From contig DAOWIM010000283.1 in the NCBI GenBank assembly GCA_030640905.1, positions 1-8,549 of the forward strand: DNA of 8,549 nucleotides, in the 5' to 3' direction. How positions within the stretch are numbered: the stretch's first letter is position 1; each line of letters opens with the position of its first letter. The notes under the pieces are model-generated. The model saw only the letters and a program-made list of their open reading frames with translations. It was not told the origin of the DNA and did no database searches. This DNA comes from a bacterium. GTDB taxonomy: Bacteria; Zixibacteria; MSB-5A5; GN15; FEB-12. Made by a program: the position numbers and the translations under genes. Positions 1 through 6,900 of the stretch are shown piece by piece.

Positions 1-1645
1 CAAGCGGCTCGATTGCCGAGGCGGGGTCACCATTTTGGAGTCTCATGGCGCCGAGATTGTACTGCATGACAAAATTGTCCGGCTCCAGCTTCACCGCTTT
101 CTCCATCGTTTTGGTTGCCTGCTCGTAATCACCGTGAGCAGACAAATGCTGGGCCAGATCGTTATATGCCTGGGCAAATGTTGGATCGGAACCAATCGAC
201 AGCCGGTAGAACTTCTCAGCCTCGGAACTGTTGCCCGCTCTGGTATGCAGCGAAGCCATCGTAAAATGTCCCTGCGCTTTGGAGTCAACGGCATGACCGA
301 AAATATCAAGATTCGCAACAATTACCATCAGCACAAACAATACGATATACGAAACGTACTTCCTCCAGGGCTTTGATCTCACCATCGCAATCAGGTGTGT
401 TACCGCAAATGAAGCAAAAAGAGCCAGCTCCGGAATCAGCGGTTGCCGGTAGCGCGAAGTTACAAAGAACAAGACAATCGCCGGAATAGAGGCCAACAGA
501 AACAACCCTGGAATCTGAACACCACCTCGCCATCGCATCGCTGCCACCATGCCGACAACAGCCAGAGGGAAAAGGATACCCCAGGGGAAAAATAAGCCTT
601 TCGGCCACATCAGGATTTTCAAAAGCTTGCTCTGATGAGCGAAGTAGTAGAGATCAAAGTTGTTGGAAAGCTCAATGCCTTGAATCAGTATGAGGAGTTT
701 TCGCCCCAGATGTTTGAGAAAATGTCCCGGATTGGAAACAGTCTCATCAACTGTCCGCCCCAGCCAGTAGTTGGAGAGTCCGGCATCGGATAAACTGTGG
801 CCCACATCGTTCTCGGCGATCAAGCGCGCATCTTCCATCATGCCCCACCAGTCGTTTCGCGCTCCCGGAATCTTCGCCGAGATACCATCCGATTGAAGAT
901 TATTGCCAATGTAAGCGTTCATCCCCGAATAAGTACCGATCAGAACAAACTCTCCCGATTCGACGTAGTTGTGAACAGTCACCGGAATAATCGGGATGAT
1001 AACAGCACAGACAAAGGCCACAAGTGGCTTCCAGTGCGAAGTGGTTCGGGATTGTCTCCATCTGTAGATAATCCACAAACCGATGACAACAGCAAAGAGA
1101 ACCACGGGCGGGCGCACAATCATCGAAAGCCCGAGGGCCAAACCTGCGACGGCAAAATCAGCGGCATGGTTTGAGTCGTATGCTCGGAGGAGAAAATAGA
1201 TAGCAATAGTATTGAGCAGGATAGCCAGCGATGGCGCCAGAAGTTGACCGTCGTAGAAAATCAGGGTGGCGCTGGCGGCAACAATCAAACCGGCGATAAT
1301 TCCTTCTTTCCTGCCGAATATCCGCAGCCCGATCAGGAAAACCAACGCTGCGGTCAGGCTGCCCATCAAGGCCTGGATAATTCGCACGGTCCAGAAGCTA
1401 TCCCCGAAAACGGCATAGACAACTCCCAGAAAAGTCGGATAGAGTGGCGCTCGAAAAAAGGCACCGTCGATAAATTCCCGCCCCTCGGCAATCGCTGTAG
1501 CCCACTGGTGATGGTATTCCATGTCCATAGTCGGAGTCTGAGCCAAAGGCACCGACTGAAACTCAAGCAGAAAAACACACCGGAGAACCAGGGCAATCAG
1601 GAAAATCGTCAAGGCCCACCGGAGCCGAAATCGCATCTGTGACAT
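1..1645 (-). CDS. GT39/PMT-type membrane glycosyltransferase with C-terminal TPR repeats (partial, runs off left edge)
   Basis: Reading the minus strand from ATG at 1645 gives 548 codons without a stop; the end lies beyond base 1. Residues 9-27 form a first membrane helix. A short outer loop with D41-M-E-Y44 follows, where GT-C enzymes carry their catalytic acid. Then comes the family pattern R-A-P-L-Y-P-T-F near 65-72 and F-G-D at 80-82. Further hydrophobic helices lie near 90-107, 115-130, 137-153, 163-195, 207-223, 352-370, 380-395, 404-422 and 430-447. S-R-Y-R-Q-P-L-I-P at 397-405 is also typical of the family. Residues from about 456 form TPR units (roughly 456-489 and 490-523, a third cut by the edge). 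Relatives transfer a sugar from a polyprenyl-phosphate donor to lipid or protein; the substrate here cannot be told. Start choice is weak: no good ribosome binding site, with in-frame alternatives GTG 1663 and ATG 1636. It lies 68 bases after the phosphatase gene with no terminator seen between, so co-transcription is possible. Confidence 0.88.
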   Translation of the reverse strand, partial: MSQMRFRLRWALTIFLIALVLRCVFLLEFQSVPLAQTPTMDMEYHHQWATAIAEGREFIDGAFFRAPLYPTFLGVVYAVFGDSFWTVRIIQALMGSLTAALVFLIGLRIFGRKEGIIAGLIVAASATLIFYDGQLLAPSLAILLNTIAIYFLLRAYDSNHAADFAVAGLALGLSMIVRPPVVLFAVVIGLWIIYRWRQSRTTSHWKPLVAFVCAVIIPIIPVTVHNYVESGEFVLIGTYSGMNAYIGNNLQSDGISAKIPGARNDWWGMMEDARLIAENDVGHSLSDAGLSNYWLGRTVDETVSNPGHFLKHLGRKLLILIQGIELSNNFDLYYFAHQSKLLKILMWPKGLFFPWGILFPLAVVGMVAAMRWRGGVQIPGLFLLASIPAIVLFFVTSRYRQPLIPELALFASFAVTHLIAMVRSKPWRKYVSYIVLFVLMVIVANLDIFGHAVDSKAQGHFTMASLHTRAGNSSEAEKFYRLSIGSDPTFAQAYNDLAQHLSAHGDYEQATKTMEKAVKLEPDNFVMQYNLGAMRLQNGDPASAIEPL

Positions 1646-1713
1646 GTCAGCAGTTGGTCCCACGAGTGTAAGTTAGATCGCCTGATGGGAATTGCAAGAA
1701 GTAAAGGAAGCCG

Positions 1714-2709
1714 CTACTTGGTGGAATAGTAGATTACAACAATAGCCACGATAACGAAAATGACAAAAATCCAGATCAGCGATGATCGACCGCCGGAATC
1801 TTTATCTTCGGCGGCCTCATCCTCCTTCTCTGGCGAATGGGTTCTGATCTTTTCCAGCCAGTCATCTTCGGCCTGGAGTTCGACCGATGTCTCCGCCGGT
1901 AGTGTAAAAACCTCAACGTCCCAATAGGCCGACTCTTCCACCTCGTCAACCTCTACCACCGCAATCGTTACATTGTCGGCCCCACCGCGATCATTGGCCA
2001 TTTGAACGAGATTGTCAACTACCTGCTGATTGTCATCACCGCACTTGTAAACGACCTCGGAAATCTCGTCATCATCGGCAAACCCACAGAGACCATCGGA
2101 GCAAAGCATAAACCGGTCTCCCGGTTTGATCTTGAACGCCCGGAAGTCAACCTCCACAGTATCGCGCACTCCGAGCGCACGTGTAATGACGTTTTTGCCG
2201 ACCATCGAAGCTGCTTCATCGGAGGTAACGGTCTGCGAACGTTGAATCTCAGCAATCCACGAATGATCCTCGGTTAGCGCTTCCACCCGACCATCTACTA
2301 TCTTGTAGGCACGGGAGTCGCCGACATGCGCCACCGAGACGATGTCCTTTTCCAGAGAGAGCGCCACGATTGTTGTCCCCATCCCCGATAGAGCCGGATC
2401 GAGCGCTGCTCTGTTATATATTTCTCGATTGGCCAGCCGGACGGCCCTCAGCAGGATATCGCCAGATATTGGGACATTCTGTTGGAAACCGAGTCGCGGA
2501 TCGTCCCTGATTTCTTTCTGGAAGTGGTCGAAAATACCTTGAAGAGTCTGCGAGGCCGACATAGAGGCAACTTCGCCGGCCTGATGCCCACCCATACCGT
2601 CACACACACCGACGACACCATTCTTTTCATCGATGTGAAGATAGTCTTCATTGCCGGACCGAACCAACCCGACATCTGTCTTACCGAAGGTGCGAAATTT
2701 AAGCGACAC
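1714..2709 (-). CDS. PP2C-family serine/threonine protein phosphatase with C-terminal membrane anchor
   Basis: A 331-residue protein with the full bacterial PP2C (PPM, Stp/PrpC-like) motif set: R17-S-G-N-E-D22, D37-G-M-G-G-H, G-M-G-T-T at 109-113, V-G-D131-S-R-A-Y, E-D148-H-S, T-R-A-L-G near 176-180, C-S-D205-G and G-A-D245-N. D37, D205 and D245 are the expected metal ligands, so the enzyme should be an active Mn/Mg-dependent phosphatase removing phosphate from Ser/Thr. The catalytic domain ends near residue 254. An acidic, probably flexible linker follows (about 255-306), then one hydrophobic helix (about 311-328) and a short tail, which would hold the catalytic domain on the cytoplasmic face of the membrane. 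Bacterial relatives usually oppose Hanks-type kinases; no kinase or FHA gene is in this window. The start is GTG at 2709, supported by an AGGA sequence 7 bases upstream. It has its own 5' region after the upstream terminator, so a promoter is expected in 2710-2793, but I recognise no clear -35/-10 pair. Confidence 0.95.
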   Translation of the reverse strand: MSLKFRTFGKTDVGLVRSGNEDYLHIDEKNGVVGVCDGMGGHQAGEVASMSASQTLQGIFDHFQKEIRDDPRLGFQQNVPISGDILLRAVRLANREIYNRAALDPALSGMGTTIVALSLEKDIVSVAHVGDSRAYKIVDGRVEALTEDHSWIAEIQRSQTVTSDEAASMVGKNVITRALGVRDTVEVDFRAFKIKPGDRFMLCSDGLCGFADDDEISEVVYKCGDDNQQVVDNLVQMANDRGGADNVTIAVVEVDEVEESAYWDVEVFTLPAETSVELQAEDDWLEKIRTHSPEKEDEAAEDKDSGGRSSLIWIFVIFVIVAIVVIYYSTK

Positions 2710-2716
2710 TATAATA

Positions 2717-2720
2717 TCCT
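2717..2720 (-). promoter_or_regulatory. Ribosome binding site of the phosphatase gene
   Basis: AGGA on the minus strand, 7 bases before the GTG at 2709. The spacing is close to ideal and supports GTG as the true start. The N-terminus then begins directly with the PP2C strand leading to the R-S-G-N-E-D motif. Confidence 0.7.
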
Positions 2721-2793
2721 AAAGCGTATCGGCATTGCTGGATACTTCAAAATCATCAAGGGCAATATTGCGCAAAACCGAAATCGACACAAC

Positions 2794-2824
2794 AAAAAAA
2801 GCCCCGACCATATAATCGGGGCTT
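2794..2824 (-). terminator. Intrinsic (Rho-independent) terminator of the small secreted-protein gene
   Basis: A perfect 9-bp GC-rich stem (2799-2807 paired with 2816-2824) closes an 8-base loop (2808-2815). On the minus strand it is followed by an uninterrupted run of seven T (2800-2794, partly within the stem base). It lies just past the stop codon at 2847-2849. The plus-strand side lacks a T run, so termination is for minus-strand transcripts. It separates the secreted-protein genes from the phosphatase gene. Confidence 0.9.
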
Positions 2825-2846
2825 CGTTACCAATTTGGCACAAACT

Positions 2847-3890
2847 CTATTTCAGAAGAATCATTTTCTTTGCCTCGGCGGCATACTCCGTCTGGATGCG
2901 GTAGAAATAAACACCGCTGGCGAGAGCCGAAGCATCGTACTCGACAACATGCTGACCGCTTGAGCGGAAACCCAGATCGCGGAGATCAACTGAGCGACCC
3001 AGAATATCGAAAACCTCAAAGGTCACACTGGAAGCTGTTGGCAAATTGAACGAGATACTGGTGGACGGGTTGAACGGATTCGGGTAATTCTGATCGACCG
3101 CAAACCGGTCGGGAAGTAACCCACCCGAACCATCGGTAGCATCAAGCCCGCCTTCGACATACATGGCGACATCAAAGGTCCCGGCGACTGACTTGGTCGG
3201 GTCAAGTTTTGAGAAGACCGAAAAACTGACCGTGCTGACCGTATCATCCGGAATCGTGGTAAAAGACGGCACCTCGATATAGAACCACAGTGACGCCACC
3301 GCGCCGGAGTCGGCATAGACAACCGTGCTCGGGATGACTTCTCCGAAATCAGGTTGACTATTAGATACGGTCAGACCATAGAAGTCAAGTCCGTTACCAT
3401 TGTTGCGAACCTTGACCCATACTTTATGAACCTCACCCGGCTGGACAGCCGTATCGGACGGAAACTCGACCGCTTCAATAGAAACCGTAACCTCCAGCGC
3501 CGGAACATCAAGCTTCACCTGTTTCGGTTCCGCAGCCGGATTCCCGTCCCAGGTAGGATCACCTGAGACAATCGTTGCCGGACGACCGTTGATCTCAAAG
3601 GAAATTGAATCGCCCGATGCGGCGCCATCGTACGGAATACCAGGATCATCGCCATAGACAGGCATGAAACCATAGTGCCCTGGATCGAAGACCGTGAAAG
3701 ATCCACAAAGGGCCCCGTCCTCCGAAAAAGCGTCCACAATTGAGCCAGCCAGTATCGGCGCCCCATTGAAGGTCGAGGTCGAATCAAAGTACTCAGTATA
3801 TTCATTGGGAAGCTGTTGAGTACTGGCGGTTACGGCACTGAATAAAATCAGCGCGAAAACACAAACTGTTTTTGCCAAGATAAGTTTCAC
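2847..3890 (-). CDS. Secreted protein with an unnamed ~95-residue domain, Ig-like domain and T9SS type A (FlgD-like) C-terminal sorting domain
   Basis: With the start at GTG 3890 the product has 347 residues. Residues 1-22 look like a signal peptide (K2, then a hydrophobic core, V-T-A before the likely cut). Residues 33-129 carry the unnamed domain shared with the neighbouring giant protein (G-A-P, L-C-G, F-M-P-V-Y-G-D-D). Residues about 130-247 look like an Ig-type beta-sandwich with a V-R-N-N-G core, by appearance only. Residues 259-347 form the sorting domain: Q-N-Y-P-N-P-F-N-P-S, D-I-L-G-R, S-G-V-Y-F-Y-R, ending K-M-I-L-L-K. In the T9SS this tail directs export across the outer membrane and is usually cleaved. 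No enzymatic motif is visible, so the protein is probably a surface or released structural or binding protein. The start is uncertain: TTG 3878 has the better ribosome binding site, while TTG 3950 or ATG 3941 would add an Arg-rich stretch that encodes a DNA palindrome and are less likely. It may be co-transcribed with the gene ending at 3973. Confidence 0.87.
   Translation of the reverse strand: MKLILAKTVCVFALILFSAVTASTQQLPNEYTEYFDSTSTFNGAPILAGSIVDAFSEDGALCGSFTVFDPGHYGFMPVYGDDPGIPYDGAASGDSISFEINGRPATIVSGDPTWDGNPAAEPKQVKLDVPALEVTVSIEAVEFPSDTAVQPGEVHKVWVKVRNNGNGLDFYGLTVSNSQPDFGEVIPSTVVYADSGAVASLWFYIEVPSFTTIPDDTVSTVSFSVFSKLDPTKSVAGTFDVAMYVEGGLDATDGSGGLLPDRFAVDQNYPNPFNPSTSISFNLPTASSVTFEVFDILGRSVDLRDLGFRSSGQHVVEYDASALASGVYFYRIQTEYAAEAKKMILLK
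3504..3794 (-). repeat. Copy A of the shared ~95-residue domain (small secreted protein)
   Basis: Residues 33-129 of the 347-residue product. Signature positions: F-N-G-A-P-I, A-G-S-I-V-D-A-F, L-C-G-S-F, G-H-Y-G-F-M-P-V-Y-G-D-D, S-I-S-F-E-I-N-G and a late T-W. It aligns end to end with the two copies in the adjacent giant protein. DNA identity is low, so the duplication is old. Confidence 0.8.
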
Positions 3891-3894
3891 CTCT
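3887..3894 (-). promoter_or_regulatory. Candidate ribosome binding site of the small secreted-protein gene
   Basis: AGAGGTGA on the minus strand resembles the Shine-Dalgarno consensus and lies 8 bases before an in-frame TTG (3878-3876). It overlaps the GTG at 3890. If this site is used, translation begins at TTG 3878 and the signal peptide starts M-A-K-T-V. If GTG 3890 is used, the weaker GGTGA just upstream would have to serve. Confidence 0.45.
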
Positions 3895-3909
3895 TCACCG
3901 TTTCTTGTG

Positions 3910-3937
3910 CCGGTCGATCGGTCCACCGACCGACCGG
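3910..3937 (-). repeat. GC-rich inverted repeat between the two secreted-protein genes
   Basis: Two 13-base arms (3910-3922 and 3925-3937) are reverse complements with a single mismatch, separated by two bases. The transcript would fold into a long stem with a small UCCA loop. It sits between the TAG at 3973-3975 and the likely start at 3890 or 3878. No T run follows on the minus strand, so it is not a standard intrinsic terminator. It could be an RNA-processing or stability hairpin, an attenuating structure, or an operator. The arms contain a short tandem of the CGGT/ACCG tetranucleotide. Confidence 0.75.
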
Positions 3938-3972
3938 ACATTTTCGTCAAAACTGATCTATCGAATGACTTC

Positions 3973-6900
3973 CTATTTCAGGAGAGTCATCTTCCTTGTT
4001 TCAGTATAACTATCAGCAGTCAAACGATAAAAGTAAATTCCCGAAGAAACTACTTCACCCTCTGAATTACGGCCGTCCCAGACAACATCGGTTGTTCCAG
4101 CCTGCGCTACACCGTCAAATGGTACAGCCACTCGCTTACCCAGAACATTGAAGACCTCAATAGTAGCCTTGCCGCTGGTAGCGAGATGGAACGAGAGGGT
4201 CGTGCTCGGGTTAAACGGGTTGGGGTAGTTCTGGTAGAGGCTGTAGTCGGACGGCAGAGTCGAACCAGTACCGGCCTTGGAGGTCAGGTTGGAGATTTCA
4301 ACCAGATCGCCATTCTGTGTCCAGGTGAAGCTCTCTTCGGTCTGGACACCAGCCACTCTCAGGGTAAACTCTTCGCCAAAACCAACACCAGCTTCGCCAG
4401 TGCCGCGATCGTCTCCATAAACCGACATGAATCCGAACTTACCGGTTTCTCTGATCGTGAACCCACCGACCTTGACACCGTCGCTGTTGTAGGCTTCAAC
4501 CATCGTACCGGCTACAACCGGATTACCGTCAAGCATAAGGTCTCGGGAGTAAACGTTCACCCAGAGCGCTGTGGTGTTCAAATCGGTCGGCACGCCTTTG
4601 GCGGCGATACGATTGTGGTCAACGCGAGGAGCCGCGGGCATACCCGGAGCACCAGGGTAAACCAGATCAGCGACATGGTTCACCTTCAGCCAGTAGCCCA
4701 GACAACGAGCCATCTCGTACATAGTGTTATTGGAACCGGCACCCGGCATATATGTCTCGCCATATCCTTTCGCAACAATCAAGTTGTCATCGGCAATCAG
4801 GTCGGCCAGCGCCACTTCGGGAGCAAGAACATCCTCAGCCAGATACGAAACCAGGTTCCAACCGGCTGTCAGCGGGATCGCCGTAATAGCAGCCACCTCG
4901 GTACCCTCAATCGTCAGGGTCATTGGCTTGTTGGCCTTGATCCAGTAGCCGCTGAGATGATCGACATACCAGAGAGTAGAGAACATCTCCAGCGACGGAT
5001 CGGAAACATAAGTCAGGCCGCCTTGTTCAAAGCCGGAAACCTGATCAATGTCAGCCATTGATTCTGCCAGAGCGTCCTTGATGAAGTCTGATGGGTTATC
5101 CACCGGCCAGCTAACAAGGTTCCAGCCTACAGCGAGGTCACAGGTATGAGTAACCAGAAGGCCGGCGTCGAGACAGACTTCAATGATGTCCTGATCGACG
5201 GTCCACTCGGTGTTACCAGTGGTGAGAGCCTTCATGCCGTTGATGTAGAACGATATGGCCTCGCCGGGATAGGCACCAGTCGTGTCTGCAACCGTTTCGT
5301 CATCACGATGGACTGCCATGAATTCATAGCGGCCTTCGGTGGTGACATACTTGGTACCACAGTGAACACCATTGGGGGTGTAAGCGTCGATGACCGATCC
5401 AACCGGCATCGGAGCACCCATGAAGGTATTGCCGTCACAATAGAAGTAAACACATTCGGTAGAGAGGTCCATCGGAACCCACGGTTCCAGAACGATCGTC
5501 GGATCGTCGCCCATCACTACACCCGGTGTCAGCTTGGGATAGTAGCCATCTTTGTGAACCCAGATATCGACCTGATCCAGATCAAGCGCCAGGCATTCAA
5601 AGAGACCGGTTGCATCGGTAGTCAGGATCTCGATAATCAATCCGGTCGGGAAGACATCCCAGACCTCGACGGTAGCGCCTTCGATCGGAACAGTCGGTGA
5701 ACCCGGCTCGACAACATAACCACAAAGGTCCCAGATAATCGGACCAACGCCAATGCCACCGTCTTCGGCGTCAAGCGTCGGAATGACGACTGAAGCGGGA
5801 AGGTCCGGGCAATCGAGCGTAAACCTGGGTAACGGTTCCACAATAGTCACCGGATAGAATTCATATGGTGCATCCTCGGCAACCGTGAAGTACAGCGTCA
5901 TAAGGTTATAAGTACCGGCCGCTATACCAACATTGGTGCCGGCTTCGACACTGACCAGCATTCCAGCGATTTCAACAGTGAAGCCGCCCCAGAGACCGGT
6001 CAGCTCAGAGCTTTCCTGCGATACGGAATCGAGTACGAGATACTCCGAACTCCAACCAACCGCAGCGATGAGACCAAAGAGGTCACAGGCGTTTGTTATC
6101 GTTACCGGAACAGCGATCTCGGTCTGACCACGATGCGCCGCAACTGGCGGCAGGGTCGAGATGAAGTCAACTTCGCTGAACTCAAGAGCAGTAATTGTAT
6201 AAGCGATGATGACTGAATCACTATTGTCAGCATCGACAGCATCGACATAGATCGGGGCGTAGTAATCACCCGGGTCCATCGCGACCGTATTTGGACCGGC
6301 CAGAACGTTATCGGGCGTCACGCCGCTACCCTTCTCAAGGTAGAGCCAGTCAATCTCGAAAGGAACTGCGAGCGTGTACGGAATATTACCGCCGCCAGCT
6401 TCAACAATACCGAACGGTTTGGGATCGGCCACCGGCTCACCCTCGACCGTCACAAAGTAGAGTGTATCGGGGGAGGTTTCGACAAACAGCGGTGCGATTT
6501 CTGGAAGGTTGAACACGGTACCATCATCCAAAGCAACGTAGAGACCCAGCGAGGGGCCGTCGCCATTGTTGGCAGGCTCTTCAAATCCGGAGGCAAAAAG
6601 AACTCCCGCACGTCCACCAAGACCAGTGAGGTAGAATTCAAAGCGCAGCGGTATCTCAGAAGGTTCTGTGGATGAATTGAGTTCCAGCAGGATGTAACCC
6701 TCAGCTGCCCGACTGGTATAAGCCGTCATATCACCATAAGCCAGATTGGTGACCAGAGGACTGCCTTCTCCCTGAATAGTCATATCATACTGAACACCGT
6801 CGGTCAGACCGTGCTGGATGAAGAAATCAAAGGCGCCGGAACCGTCACCGGTCATCTTGGCGGCTTCTTTCGTAAAGATAACAAAGTCAGTCAGGCGGCC

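Noticed and set aside
306..608. Minus-strand 100-codon frame starting M-A-E-R-L
   Set aside because: It is out of frame with, and fully inside, the glycosyltransferase gene; the long frame explains this stretch better.
797..1642. Two plus-strand open frames of 125 and 132 codons
   Set aside because: Both are antisense to the glycosyltransferase frame, which is open for 548 codons with family motifs and membrane helices. The plus-strand products are hydrophilic and featureless.
1646..1713. Promoter or terminator between the phosphatase and glycosyltransferase genes
   Set aside because: Only a poor TTGCAA/TAACTT pair with 16-base spacing and no hairpin with a T run were seen; too weak to call.
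2710..2793. Promoter for the phosphatase gene
   Set aside because: A TATTAT sequence is present but lies too close to the GTG to act as a -10, and other candidates lack a matching -35. A promoter is expected here but I could not place it.
3910..3937. Inverted repeat as an intrinsic terminator of the giant gene
   Set aside because: No T run follows the stem on the minus strand, so it does not meet the usual pattern; kept as an unexplained inverted repeat.
4186..5061. Plus-strand 291-codon open frame
   Set aside because: It lies antisense to the G-W-N-L-V-S and sorting-tail part of the giant gene, whose translation shows clear domains. The plus-strand translation is low-complexity and resembles no family.
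5146..5700. Plus-strand 184-codon open frame
   Set aside because: Antisense shadow of the giant gene (copy B and the regulatory-like module); no recognisable motif.
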